64,000 nucleotides of DNA, from assembly GCA_021234155.1 (NCBI GenBank), contig JAJEKV010000006.1, positions 26,509,916-26,573,915 on the forward strand. Direction: 5' to 3'. Of this stretch, positions 46,569 through 58,770 are shown in pieces; position 1 is the first letter of the stretch, and each line of letters opens with the position of its first letter. Origin of the DNA: Isoetes taiwanensis (taxonomy: Eukaryota > Streptophyta > Lycopodiopsida > Isoetales > Isoetaceae). The notes under the pieces are model-generated. The model did no database searches and was not told the origin of the DNA. It was given only the letters and a program-made list of their open reading frames with translations. The translations under genes and the position numbers were made by a program.

Positions 46569-47386
46569 CCTTATATCCTTATTATCTACACTCTATCTTA
46601 CTATCTATCCACCCATCCATCCATCCACCTGCATGGCAATATTTGTTCTGCCCTTTTATATCCAGTATAACTAGCATTTGGATGCTTTTAAGCTCTTTGC
46701 TATAACCTATTCTACTTTCCTACATATTGTCTCATGTTGCTACAAAAATCCTTCTCTTGATGTTGCTTGTCTTTGCATAGGTATTATTCACTAAAGAGTA
46801 AGTTTATGTTGAAAATAGATAAGTCATCTGACTGTTGCTTGTCTTTGTATAGGTATTACTCACTAAGGAATTAGTTCAGCTACGTTTTTTAAATAGATAA
46901 CTCATTCTTGTCTTTCCACTACAGAAACCACGTATATAACTCGTACAAATCTGCATCTGATAGAGTTGGTTGCGTCTATTAACGTAATATATAACTTAAT
47001 CCTTTGTCTGGTGCCAATGCACAATAGACATCTTAACAAGTGCTTCGTTGTAATTTTAGCTGCCTCTTTTCATACTATTGGCTTCTTACCAATGGGCCAA
47101 GAAGAGTCGATGCATTATACAAGAAGTTCACTAGTAAACGTGTGCCTGACGTTATCGGGCTAATGTCCTGGCTTGTGGGTTTTACTTGGCATTTAACGTC
47201 ACCTGCAACTTTTGAGGACATCATAGGTTGATGCTTGCAAGAATGGATATAATTTGCTTATGTAAGTATTCTTGTTGTCAAAATTGTCTAAATGACAATA
47301 TTAGTTTGGGTTTCTAGTAATAGGTGTAAGTGGGTAAATATTATCGTGTTTTGGTGGGATATGTGTTAATGTAGCAATTTGGAGCA
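46360..47386 (+). repeat. Duplicated 1-kb segment, copy 2 (empty site for element 2)
   Basis: Nearly identical by eye to 32437-32891 plus 43352-43905. The position of element 2 corresponds to GAAAA at 46811-46815, which is uninterrupted here. The right end of the match stops at A 47386, exactly where a Helitron-like 5' terminus begins. Confidence 0.8.
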
Positions 47387-49900
47387 TCTATAATAAAAGC
47401 AAAATGTAGTGTGTGCAGAGGATCTCGGCCGTCAAATTGTTTTTCCACAATTTCAGTAGTTAGTTATTATTTTGAGAAACCAGCGTGAACGATTTTGCCC
47501 AGATTTTCACTCCTTCCTTCAGTGGTTTGCTGGCCACGGTTTTTTTTTTTACCTCTGTTGGCGGCCCTCCTTCCTGAAGAGATCGTGTTTCATTTGGCTT
47601 TTGATGAAGTCAGATTTAATTTCTGTCTATCTGCTTGCAAAAGCCATTCTGTGAAGTATTTTGCCGTATTCTGTGAAGTCCCCAGAAGCCATAGGAACCA
47701 TAGTCGGTGGTTTCGGTTTATAAGAGCGGCAGTTTATTTTCTTAAGGAGCAGACATGATCAAGTTTCGCTTCACAATTACAGCTTTTCATGGTGCTAAAT
47801 GAACGGATTTAGGAGGTCATGAAAACCCTCAGGCATAGCACAGGCCTTAAATATGTGGTACGTACGCCCAGAGGTGATTTCGATGGCAACTCGGAACAGC
47901 GGATTCAGATCCAGATAAGTAATCATTATGTTTTTCTTTTTCGGATTATATTTATACCTGACAGCCTTTCCCATAATCTTTGCTATTGTGTTCTTTGGAG
48001 TTTGCCTGTGGTTTGTCATTTTTTATATGAATACTGAAGTCTGTGCTTTTCTCGGAAGGCCAAATATGCCTTGCAGGTACGTATCTAATATCCAAATCTA
48101 TTGTTCTTAAGAGTGCTCATGTATTCCCATCTGGTCATTGTGATTATAGAGAAATTTCCTTGCAAAGGTTATAGGAAAATGAGTATATGGCATTAGTGGA
48201 TGTTGTTCAAGATAGGACAAAGGTTTTGGATAGCGTCTGGGCAAAGATTGAAGGGAGTTTCATTGTCCAAGTTATACCCGAAAAAACTATTTTCTACTTA
48301 GAAGGACCTTCGGCAGGAGGTAGGTGCACCAATTCTGAGGGTAGTTGCAATGGTGATTCTGGCTGCCAAATGGTGAGCGAGTCTTTATACATTTTTGATG
48401 GATATGGATTATAGGAATGCCATGTTTATGCCAACATATCCACTATATCCACTTAACAGAAACAGGAGCAATGTTCTAAGGAGTCCAATTCCGCACAACC
48501 TACTGATGGGCACAGAGTTGAATCAGCAGTTAATGACCTTGCTTCTCACTATCAGAATTGTCATATCATAGAAAACAGTAATTTTGCAGATGGATTGAAA
48601 GGATAGTCCGGACATTCTTGTACAATATCCCTGTGCGAGGAAAGAAATGACTACAAGGTTCTTCCTCACAAAGGAAAATATTTTGCAGCTACTTCAGGTC
48701 GCAAAGAAAGTTGGCAGGGGATTGAACAAGATATAACTGGTAGGTTGAAAGGAAGCACATTGTATGACGTGCATGCAATGGTTAGGATCCATGGAGGATC
48801 TGATTCTTCAGAGGTTGCTGCAAACATCTGAACGCACACTATATTTCTCTTGGAAGGTAAGAGTTTTGGCCAGCTCTAACTTCATCTCTTGATATGCTGA
48901 CATATGATGTTGCATATCCTAGTGATACACCATTTAACACCTCGCCGGGCCTTAGGTGAAGTAACTAGCTCATATTGGCTAAACACCGGTATTTAAACTA
49001 ATGTCAAAGTTGTCTGATTGTATAACAATAACAGGACTAAATTTATGTGCCACATGACACCTATGTTAGACTCGTCACTTGTTCTTATAACAGATCCAAA
49101 CTCCTCCCAAATTGGTTTGTTTCTTTGTAGACGCTAATTGTGCATTTGCACAATCTTGCAAGATGTCAAGGAGGATAGGTATCTCTCTGCTCAAGTGCTG
49201 GATTTCTTATACGTATAGAGGCTATATAATTGTTGGTTAGGATAAGACTCATGCCTTGCAGAAGGAGTATGCCATTTTGTCTATGCCATTAGTTTGTGAT
49301 GTGAGGTAATTTAGCAGAATGTGGATATGAAACCCTCAATAATATTAGCTTTAATACCATTGCAAGTGTGAGCTATATATCAGGTTAACTTTTTGCTGGT
49401 TCATGGAGGTCTTTATATACAACAGTGAATACTAGCGGAGATAAGATTTTATTGATTGGTTATTGATATGTTCAGGATTAATGCATCAAAGTCTCAATGG
49501 AGTACATTGGAGGGCGAATTTTGTCTTCCATGTGCACCAAAGAAGGTCGTCGCTTATCTTGAAGGGCCACCAGCTGGAGTTGACATTCTTGTTGACAACT
49601 TTTCTATTACAATTGCTGAAAAGAAAAATTTGCACGAACATATTTCTCCTCCATTGCCGGTAAGGCTACAAAATGCATGCTATTAAAGTCTATCCGAGTC
49701 TATGTTTTTCCCTGAAAGTCGGATATGCTTGCCACAAGAACGAGCTAGGAAGGTAAGAAGCTCCTTAGCTTCAAATTAGAAATGCCTAATTGTTTTGTTC
49801 ATGTGGGGTCTTTGTGCATAAGTTGTCTCTCATGGGATACATTGGTTAAATTGGTATTAAAATAACTTCAATGGCATGAGTAATGAAAGCCTCCACTCAT
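47387..49900 (+). mobile_element. Helitron-like element with captured xylanase exons (5' end only)
   Basis: The duplicated segment breaks after GGAGCA, and TCTATAATAAAAGCAAAATG begins at 47387. The other copy reads GGAGCA then TTTTGTC without a break, so insertion was between A and T. The start TC and the subterminal GATCTCGGCCGTC resemble the window's other Helitron ends (…CGGACGG). The 3' end was not found: no hairpin plus CTRR followed by TTTTGTCATATT is visible. The right limit given is arbitrary. Confidence 0.5.
48187..49659 (+). pseudogene. Captured GH10 xylanase fragment: CBM22 modules across three exons
   Basis: Three exons with consistent splice sites are seen. Exon 1 (to 48372, then GTGAGC) has VWAKIEGSFIVQVIPEKTIF and YLEGPSAG, the end of one CBM22 module. 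Exon 2 (48466-48855, then GTAAGA) has a linker followed by NIIENSNFADGLKG, HKGKYFAATSGRKESWQGIE and QDITGRLKGSTLYDVHAMVR, the start of the next module. Exon 3 (49476-49659, then GTAAGG) has SQWSTLEGEFCLPCAPKKVV and AYLEGPPAGVDILVDNFSIT, its end. CBM22 modules bind xylan at the N-terminus of plant GH10 endo-xylanases. One stop (TAG near 48602, where tryptophan is expected) and the lack of a catalytic domain mark it as a fragment. It follows a Helitron-like 5' end. Confidence 0.8.
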
Positions 49901-50110
49901 ATATATGCAGATGCTTGGAAGACTTGGCCCTCTATCGAAAAGAATTGAAAATTATGATGGTGATTTTTATTCTCTGGTGCTGATGTGGAAAAGGACTGCC
50001 CTTCTAGGCCTGATAATATGCTTTTTGGTATCATCTTGATCTTGGTTCTCATGTTGCTACATGGAAGAAAAAGGTTGTTATTGTTCAACACCACATAGTG
50101 TGAAAGGTAT

Positions 50111-50542
50111 TTATCCAACTTGATTCCTTCTGGTATGCATGAATATATGCTTTTTTTCAATGTTTGGATTAGCCTCACGTAGCATCGGGGTGAGATCCTG
50201 GTCGACATACAGAGCAGTCCCCTTCAATTGCCTACTCTGACGCAGGATGGCCTCACGTACTCGCATGTCTGCCATCGTGAAGGTAACAACGCGCGGGCGA
50301 TCTGTGCGTTGAGTCCCAAGGCGGCTTGCTCTAGCAATGTGTACCGCAACCGGAAATGCCATTCGAGATAGGATCTCATCACCATAAACGCTTTGGCGAG
50401 ATCTTCTCTGCCTCCTCCGAGAGTCCACGCACCACCACATTATGGCGTCGGTGGCTGGCTCCTCTCGCTCAGCGAAGTCGAGGGGCAACATTAGCTGTCC
50501 CAACAGGTGATGCCTGTTGGCTGGAGCGTGTGGGCTGCTCAC
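50111..50542 (-). pseudogene. LINE ORF1-like protein fragment
   Basis: The 143-aa minus-strand frame includes FPVAVHIARASRLGTQRTDR, PRVVTFTMADMRVREAILRQ and SRQLKGTALYVDQDLTPMLR followed by EANPNIEKK. This is the pattern of the L1-type ORF1 protein: RNA-binding domain end, RxRPVVVxF strand, KExIL helix, then the C-terminal domain with a VYLFQDL-like strand. ORF1 proteins bind LINE RNA. It is not in the right order to belong to the minus-strand LINE at 52216-53717, whose 5' side lies to the right, so it is a separate truncated copy. The ATG start near 50542 is inside a longer frame, and the 5' part is absent. Confidence 0.6.
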
Positions 50543-52147
50543 AGCGAGGGCGATGTGGTGTGTGAGGTGGAGGAGGTGGTGTCTGTCTGCCTGTTTGGCG
50601 ACCGTGGGGGGGCAAGGGCGCGTCGCTTGGCTGTCCCTCGTGTTTCAGGCCTCTGGCGAGCGAAGTGCATAAGTATTTTTGCTTCCTTTTGGTTGCTTGT
50701 CTTTCATAATGGTTCGTTTTAGATTCTACTTCTTCACCACAAACATCAGAAAGTGTAGCTTTTTGTTTCTTCTAGTCTTAGGACTCTCTTAGTACTTTAT
50801 TCCATAAAACCCATAGGAAGATATCATAAGCCATTCATTATCTTCTATTCTGGAAAGCCATGATCATGTGTTCACTTCCCATGCATGAATCGAGGCCTGA
50901 TACACTCAGAAATGTTTGGCAGAGATTGTATGCAACTTTTAGGGTATGCACAAAATTGTGGCACCTCATTACAGGTAATTTGTGTCGGGAGCATTGGCAC
51001 GCAGTCCATATAGTGAGAAGGGAGACCTGATTGCAGTAGCTACAGTAGTAAAAAGGATACATACTAATGGAAAGTGGCGCAACGGGTTTACAAGTGAAAC
51101 TATCCTATCCTCAGAGTATGCAAAATCACATACTTTTTCTTTCTTTTGCTAATCATTGTTTTTTGGTTCTGAAAGTCATAGACAACTTTGTAGAGACCAT
51201 TGCAGGCAACGTAATTTATATTTTAAAGTGAAAAAAAAAAAGAAAACTTGACAGCCTTGTGATGCATATGCAGAATTTTGTCAGTACCAAGCGTTGCTAT
51301 GATATCAAGAATGACACTCATGGAAATGAATGGAATTGCTATTCAAATGGTGGATAGAATGTACAATCTCCATGATGTTTATCGTATTAAAGTGAATATG
51401 CTCTGGCTAGTAGAAGAATACATTGTTTGGATCTTACTGCCATTGCATCTAGAGCAGATATAGTTGGACTTAGTGGTAGATTATTTGTTGAGCAAAACTC
51501 TTATATTAGCTGCCAAGAAATAGTCTAGTCAAGCAGAATTTTGTGTATCAGATTCTTTTCTTGAAATTTGATTAATTTGTTACTGTTGTTTCTAAAATAA
51601 ATGAGAATTAATTTCTTACTGATCAACTATGATCAATTTGTACTTGTTTTTGAAATGAGTATTATCTTACAAATGATAACATGGTATTATTTCGAGGTAT
51701 GTTATTTCAGGGTATTATCTGAAATATAGTATTAGCTTACAAATGGTAACATGGTATTATTTGAAACATGGTATTATCTAAGACAAGTTATTATCTTACA
51801 AATGATAACAGGTATGAATTTACATTTTTTGAAGGGAGGATTGTGACACCAGTGTAACGGGGTATTATCTTACAAATGAGGAAAATAGGGATTGTGGCCA
51901 AATACCCCGATTCCAAAGATCCATTATATCCCCTATTGTTCGACATAAAAAGGGGATTTTACCAACATTTTGGGGGGTACTTTTCGGGGTATTGGAGCAC
52001 CTTTTTCGTAGTGTTATGAGCGTGTCTCAAAAAACAGAAGTCATGCTAGACATAACAGAATAGTTATTGTGCTATTGTCTATGGGTCAATATCTAACAAC
52101 AGGAAGTGGAACAGTAGAAAACACCCTTCACCAAATTATACACCTCC
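50543..52147. other. Mostly unassigned; contains a minisatellite at 51655-51830
   Basis: Tandem variants of GGTATTATCTTACAAATGAT and AACATGGTATTATTTGAAAC run from 51655 to about 51830, with a last copy near 51870. An exon-like piece after TATGCAG at 51273 (NFVSTKRCYDIKNDTHGNEW) has no recognised source. Two direct copies of AATCGTGGAAGTATACCTAG plus CC lie just beyond, at 52148-52191. Confidence 0.4.
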
Positions 52148-52215
52148 AATCGTGGAAGTATACCTAGCCAATCGTGGAAGTATACCTAGCCATCTACTTC
52201 TTAAACTCTGCATCA

Positions 52216-53717
52216 TAAGAATAAGAATAGAATAGAATAGAATAGAATAGAATAGAATAGAATAGGTTTTTAGCGTCCACGGAGACCAATTGGCCTATGG
52301 GACACAAACAAAAAGAGAGCAGCAAGCGTATTACTGACAGGATTAAAAAACCCCCGCCCCGAAGGGTTTTCGAGGGAAAAACCTTAGCAATAATAAGCAT
52401 GCTGGCAGACTGTACAATTGCATAGGACAGTTCAAGACCGTCCCGGAGGACACAAACGAGTCCGGGCATCTATAACCTCCTGGAGGTATGACCCCAACAA
52501 ACCCACGGCCGCCGTAGTCAATAACGGTGCAACGGCTGGCGGGGCACTAGTAGTCGAACATACCGGCTCTGGGATATGGGCAAATGCCGGCGGTCACGAG
52601 GGTATGACATTCATCCTCAAAGCGGCGCCACGGTGGCAACACTGGCAAAGCCTTTGCTCTCGTCTTTGCCCGAGCCCAACGCCCTATTTCAATACGGGAG
52701 GCGATGTGCACCGATGCGAATGGAAGCTATAAGTCCGCACTTCTTGGGCGGTGGGTGTACAAATGCGGTGTGGGCCTCTTTGGGAGCCTAGGATTGACTT
52801 GCTGGCGATAGTGTGCCCGGCTTAACGTGCATCGAGCCTCTACATCCCGAGGCTTGCGAAGGAAAGTAGCATCTAGGTGCAGTTTAAGTGCATCGCGATC
52901 TTTCTTTGTCGACACGGACTCATCTGTTTTGCTTTGCGCCCGGTGTGAGAACCGAGCTTGCTTGTCTTGCCAGCCGGGATTTCGGTGTGGGGGACCCATT
53001 CTTTGTGGCCAAAGCAAGATGGGGCAAAGCGTATATCAGCCATCGCGACCACCTTTTGGAAGGAAGCGATATGGCGTTCCAATGCGGCCGTTGGAGGGGT
53101 AGAAAGCTGTCTTCGGGTAGGATCTGTGCGGGCTGTGGACTTCACCCCCGGGCCCCGCGCCCGAAGGCCTTGGCACCTTCGAGGTCATGCCGGTGTTGAG
53201 GGAGATCACCAGGACCCGCCCGCCCCCCATACAAAAGGGACCGGCTCAACCAAGGCCCGAAACAAATGTGGTGGTGGCCCCGAGTACAACTTCCTTGTGG
53301 CGGTTGTTACTGCATGGCATATAGTGCTTTCAACCAGCAAGTGACCCATTGCGATAAAGGCGCATCCCAATGGGTGGTAGTTGAGAACTCAATCCCCAAG
53401 TACTTGTAGGTCCGAGCCACCTCTACCTCTTGCCCCGGTAAGTGAAGGTGGGAGGCCTTGGGCGGCGGGACGATGCAACTAGCGAAGACCCTAGTTTTGG
53501 CCAAGTTAACTTCGCATGCCAGTGATTTGGCAAAAAGTGTCAAGAGCATCCAGGTGACACTGCATGTCCTCTGGAGTATAGGCCATGAGGTTGACATCAT
53601 CAGCATATATGAGTTGCCGGAGTGTGTGATGCATGAGATGTGCGCCCGCGCCTCCATGCGCAGAGAGCCAATCTTCCAACTGATCAATGAGGAGAAAGAG
53701 ATCAAAGAAAAAGAATA
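52216..53717 (-). mobile_element. 5'-truncated LINE with a (TATTC)n tail
   Basis: On the minus strand the element runs from about 53717 to 52216. It carries a reverse-transcriptase remnant, an untranslated stretch, the terminal motif GGTCTCCGTGGACGCTAAAA (52266-52285) and about ten TATTC repeats (52216-52265). AAGAATAAG occurs next to both ends and may be the target-site duplication. The terminal motif is shared with two other 3' ends at 61.8 and 62.15 kb that have different tails. A hairpin-prone block at 52341-52390 (CCTCGAAAACCC and its surroundings in reverse) resembles the inner hairpin at 16464-16540. Confidence 0.7.
53307..53705 (-). pseudogene. Reverse transcriptase fragment of the LINE
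   Basis: Two minus-strand frames together give the RT palm and thumb. LIYADDVNLMAYTPEDMQCH with LDALDTFCQITGM (about 53530-53640) contains the catalytic YADD. After a frameshift comes EVNLAKTRVFA, then LPGQEVEVARTYKYLGIEFS and HWDAPLSQWVTCWLKALYAM (53307-53520). Further left, SRSLLYGGRAGP (about 53230) fits the LLYG motif that follows. The enzyme copies the LINE RNA into the target. The upstream fingers and any endonuclease are absent, and stops confirm decay. Motif order matches the LINE-type RT family rather than LTR elements. Confidence 0.75.
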
Positions 53718-54244
53718 AGCATCAAATAAGTAAGAATAAGATAGATTGTCTCAACAATAACAAAATTTAAGTTTAAAAAGAAAGCTTAATATTCAACTGC
53801 AATAATGCTTGCAAAGCCCTGTTGCACATCTCTCTATAAATTCCTAGAAATGCAGATACATCAAAGTCAAAGCTAATTAAAACTTCAGAGTTGTATACTA
53901 ATGTGCAGTGATGTGAACCAAAGAAACATTCATCAATTTTTGGAACATCGGAATCCTTTTCCGACATTCAAATTCCTCAAAACCTTAGAAATATAACTTA
54001 AAAATAATTCCAATTTTTTTTCCACCAAACCGGAAAATCCAAATTTAAACAATAGATATGCTAGAGTGAGTACATAATGCTTCAGGCTTGTGCTTCAGGA
54101 GCATTGTCTTGTGCGTGCACAGTAGATGAGATTTGTACATAATGGTAATGTTTACCTGTGATTAATAAACTTGTTTTTCGTCCTTAAAAAAAAAGTGGGT
54201 CACAAAGCTATATTTAGAATGACAAATGGTAATGACAATGTCGT
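53718..54244. other. No gene recognised
   Basis: AT-rich, with a 64-aa open frame on the minus strand (53773-53967) that shows no motif. A 10-A run near 54187 precedes the structured repeat. Confidence 0.35.
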
Positions 54245-54614
54245 CGATTCGCGTAGCGAATCGGCATTCTTGCTCAAGACGAGCATGCATGCATTGCATG
54301 CGTCGCATGCATGCATCGCATGCGTTTTAGGCCGTTCATCAGGTTGGGCGTTTGCTACTTATTGCAGAGTTCTTCATCGACGTTTCATCGGGCTTTCCTC
54401 TTCTCTCGGCCGTACCTTATTCTCTTTGATTTGTTTCTAGGCGGGGAGGGCTTCTTCACCACTTTGGTTTGGCTCCAATTGGCGTTGCTTTCTGTTTGTC
54501 CTTTCCGGCCTTTAGCCTTCATCCTGTGACCTTAAAATCCTCGATCCTAGTTTGTTAAGGAAGTCCTTTGGTATTGGCGTTTTGTTGGTTTCATGCGAGT
54601 CGCGGTGCAAGAAT
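54245..54614 (+). mobile_element. Structured TIR repeat, unit B1
   Basis: It begins with the hairpin CGATTCGC-GTA-GCGAATCG (54245-54263), then GCATTCTTGCTCAAGACGAG and GCATGC words, and ends GAGTCGCGGTGCAAGAAT (to 54614). The body matches unit A1 at 15744. The leading hairpin differs from A1 at two stem positions, and both changes are compensated on the other strand. It is followed in tandem by unit B2. Confidence 0.6.
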
Positions 54615-54834
54615 ATGCGTCGATTCGCGTAGCGAATCGGCATTCTTGCTCAAAGGCGAGCATGCATGCCCGTTGCATCGTCGCGTGCATGCATCGCTAT
54701 CGTTTTAGGCCGTTCATCGGGTTGGTTTTTGCTTTACTTATTCGAGTTCTTAACTTCGTGACGTTTAAATAGTAGCTTCCTCTTTCTCTCGGTCGCACTT
54801 TTCTCTTTTTGAACCGCTCCCCATTAACTTTTTA

Positions 54835-57800
54835 TCTTATATTATAATGTTATTGTGTAAGTGTTGGACCCAGCCCTAAATCCAAAGGCTGAGATTTAAG
54901 GTTGAGATTTAATGGTTGAGATTTGTTTGGCGGCCCTGGAACAAACGGGATCGTGCTAATTTTGACACAAATCCGGAATCTCAGAATGTTGAATCCGGAA
55001 TGCTGGGCGATGGCAGTCTCGGAATGGCTATGGGGATTCTGCCTCCTCTTCAGTCTCAGCCCCTTCAGCCCACTTAACTCCAGCTTCAAATCCAAAACGA
55101 CGAACCCCAAATGGAATCTCCTGCAAGTGGAGCTATGGAAGATAGCAGAGTTTCGACCCCTATTCTTTACGTCAGTGATGGACAGAGAAAAGAGGACCGT
55201 TTGCCTCAGTGGGTTATCATGAAATTAAAGATCTGATCTCTATTAGGGCAGAACTCGAGTTGAGTTTTACATAGACAAAACATAACAAAACTCTCTGGGA
55301 GCTCAATCTCTAAAAAGATGAAGGAAAAAGGGTTTGCTTCAGAGTTTGCATGCGATTTTTCTTCAAGCAGGGCAGAAATCAAACCAGGGGAGTTCCCGCA
55401 GACGAAATCAGGGTTCCGACACAAATCCGTGGAGAAGCAGCTATGGCGGCTAGCATGTAGCTTACTTTGCTTGGTGATGCAGCTGGTTGCTGGCCGAACA
55501 TCAGTTCCAAGTACAGAAGTTCTGATAAGGCTTCAAGAGCTTTAGGGTTAGTAAACAGGCCCTGTTTATGGATCTCTTCTGTGGTATTGGCATTAACAAA
55601 CAGGCTATGGTTGTTGGCTAAATGCTACATGCAAAGCTTGCGTTTTTATGGACTCCCCTTTGCAAATTGTTTGATATTTGCTCTTTGACGCACCCCTTGA
55701 ATCTAAATTTCACATTAACTTTCCCATTATTGAAAGATGCAGTATCTGTGTGAGCTGGTTTCTTCACGGCGGGCCTGGAGCATGTTCTTGATTCTTCTTG
55801 GTGTGGGTTTTGGTGCAGGCTTGGGTGCCGAAATGATGCAGTTAGGTTGAAGAGGCAGTGCTATGATCTTTATATTTCCTCTTTGTCACAGCCATGGCCA
55901 GGAGAGGCTAAGCTTGGTTGTAGAAGAGTAGGCAAGGTGTGACCAGGACGAGTATGAACAGAGATGAATGGCAAGAGGCTGAGATGATGGCGGCGGCATG
56001 AAAATGGCTCCTCCTGGTAAGTACAACAGGTATGGTTTGATCTGAACACAAAATGCAGCTCTTTTTACAGTATGCTAGAAACTGCATTTGCTCTGTAGGT
56101 TTTTGAATTTGAGATTTAGATTCTGGTTCTTTATAGCCTGCCAACCACAATCCAAACCTGTGTGATATTTTGAAATGATGCTGGGCAGAACATGGAGCAC
56201 AAGTTATAAATTTGCCATGCAGACATCCTTTGCAGTACATGTATTGCTATCAAATATTTGTAGCTCAGAAATAAGGAACGTTGGTTTGCGAGGAACATCA
56301 AAATTAGTTGAGAGAAGGATGAGAAAATCATTTGTGTTCCTCCGTTCTTTATCTCTTATGCAGCTGCACATGGCATTCTAGCTACACAACGTAGCTACAT
56401 ACTTATTTTCACCATTTGAAGTATCAAGTTGTAATTTGCATCATCATACATGGAAAAAGTACAAAAGTTGTGTAAGCTGCTTCTTTTTTGCTATTAAGCC
56501 ACATGTTCTGGCTTTTTTTGGACTGGAAGGCCCAAGTTTTGTGGAACACATTGAAGCCTTGGCTCTAATGTATGCATAATATACACCAAACATATGGTTG
56601 ATGAGTAATTGTTGGTTATATAACAGGGGGATTTGCATGGAGAAGCATGTATCCATGTTGCAGCAAATGATGATAGATGAATATCTGAAATTGAAGCACC
56701 AAGAAAAATGAAAGCATAGTGTATGCGTTCTTGAATCTCGGTTGTACATTTGCTTAGGTCTTTCAAATGGAACATTGCCAGTGCAGTGCAGTGCAAGATG
56801 ATAGTGTGGCATTATTTCCAATAAATCATATACTACACAATATCCTCCAGAAACTTGCCCAACATCAAGCCCATGATTTTGATGAAAAATAAACATCTGG
56901 CTATACAGAGATGACAACCAGGCCTGTGACATTGCTACAGAAAGATTTGAAGACTATTCAAAACAGGCTTTGGAGTTCCATAAGAAATGTCCTACCAATG
57001 ACATATCTGCTCATGATGCTTTGAAAATTTATATTTTAATGGTTTATCATATCCTGCATTTTTAATTGGTTGCCTTTATCACGTCTACATTTTTAATTGA
57101 CCATGCTTCATAGATATAAGAATGTTATATACATGAGCTGTTTAATAGCAATTGTGTCTATTCTTTTCTTTTATGGCAATTTGTAATGCATAATTGTGTC
57201 TATTCTTTTCTTTTATGGCAATTAGTAATGCATGCTACAATGCGGAACATATGATGATATTATAGTGCACACATTTTCATGAATGATATGAATCAAATAC
57301 ATGCACCCAATATAACACAATTCTAAGAAAAACTGTTCTTGGTAAAGAGTTTGTCACGGTTGGTAATGGTTTGCTTTCTAAACATTTCTATTGGCAAAAG
57401 GTGCATTAGGGAGTAGCCAAAATAATTGACAAACGAAGAGAAGTACTGAAAAGTAGCTCATTTACACTAGGATAGTTCACCTTCAAAACCTTCAAATTGG
57501 TATGCGCACTGAGTTATCCACATCTAATTCCACATCTAATTGATAACCCAATGACTGCGAAAACATCTTTGTATATTAGCTTGGAGTTCATTTCCAATAA
57601 TGGAAAATACATTTTGTATCTGATGCATTAGCATCACGCAGTGGTAGTATGTCATCCTAACATGAAAAAATATATCAATCACGTGGTGCTATTCTACTGA
57701 AAGCTCTCAGAGATATGATGCAACACTTCTAACATGAAGGAGATTTTTCTTTTAAACGTCGTTTAAACTTTGGAAAGTTTTTGTTATAATAAGAAGTTAC

Positions 57801-57870
57801 AATTCGCATTGCATCCAGAACATTTAAAGGCTTCCAAGTTGTGCCCAGCAACGCTGGGCACTGTTACTAG
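54835..57870 (+). mobile_element. Helitron f (3.0 kb, non-autonomous)
   Basis: After A 54834, TCTTATATTATAATGTTATT begins at 54835. The 3' hairpin GCCCAGC-AAC-GCTGGGC (57843-57859) is followed by CTAG at 57867-57870 and then T. The first 45 bases match array unit b. The interior (for example 54900-55230 and 55318-55545) has coding-like stretches, such as GEFPQTKSGFRHKSVEKQLW, that may be captured exons, but none is recognised. No Rep/helicase coding is present. Confidence 0.75.
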
Positions 57871-57983
57871 TTATATTTTGTGCAAGTTCTGTTTATCATG
57901 TTTTTCCACCCGGTGGGTGATGCTTTTTTTCCGCCCACTGGGTGATGCTATTCTTTGGTATGTTTCTCGTTTGTTGTTGGTGA

Positions 57984-58770
57984 CAGGGTAAATTTTAATG
58001 GCCCTAAATGTTTTTCTCTTCAAATTAAGGTTGGCTAAACCTATAAAAAACAAAAGTTCTTAGATTTTTTTCTTGGCGAAATTTGATAAAATAAAGCCCT
58101 TTAATTATCTTCCCACTTGGCTAAAATGTAAAATTTATATGACATGAAATTCTGATGTTGGCGAATTTTTCTTGATCCCCAGCTAAAGTGCAACTATTTA
58201 ACTTCAAACTTTGGGCACCGATTAGTACATGAATGACATTGATTCAATATGCTTCTTTTACAAAACGATAACAAAGTTGTTCAAAGTACAATTCATAAGG
58301 AACAAACAATATCGTTTGAAGGAACATGCATGTTTACGTTGGGGTCAAATGCATCCAAATGGTGAATTTGGTGATAAAGCCAAGAAGAGATCACTACTAT
58401 TTAAAGCTTAAAATGCACATCATGTAACATTGTTCATAGCATTTAACCTAAACAACTTGTAGATACAAATTCAAAATATGATTGAGGTAGCTAATGGCAA
58501 TTCCTAAATGAAAGAGGTCCCTGAATAGAATTGGCATGGCTATTTGAATTGATTATGGTTCTCCTAATCAACTTTAGAGAGGGCGATTCAGTACACCATA
58601 CGAAGAAACAATCCCTGGCTAAACTCTAAGCGCTTGAAATTTACCCCTTTTGGAGTGGCTAAATTATGCTTTTTCTAAAAAAAATGCCTTTATAAACTTT
58701 AGCCATGAAATTTGACTAAAGGTCTAAAAAATCGCCATTTGGCGAATTTTAGCCACTCTTTATTACCCTG
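57984..58770 (+). mobile_element. hAT-type non-autonomous element with perfect 8-bp TSD
   Basis: Ends are CAGGGTAAATTTTAATGGCC on the left and, in reverse complement, CAGGGTAATAAAGAGTGGCT on the right. The flanks are exact 8-bp copies of GTTGGTGA (57976-57983 and 58771-58778). The paralogous unit A2 has a single GTTGGTGA before TGTGCAG, confirming the empty site. Length 787 bp with no transposase, so it would rely on an hAT enzyme elsewhere. Internal repeated TTGGCTAAA/TTTAGCCA words form inverted subterminal repeats. Start CAGGG and the 8-bp duplication are the hAT hallmarks. Confidence 0.85.

Noticed and set aside
57871-57983. Another Helitron start after Helitron f (TTATATTTTGTGCAAG)
   Set aside because: Only partly similar to the 5' terminus, without TC, and the structured repeat has to resume somewhere here. 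No second 3' end follows.
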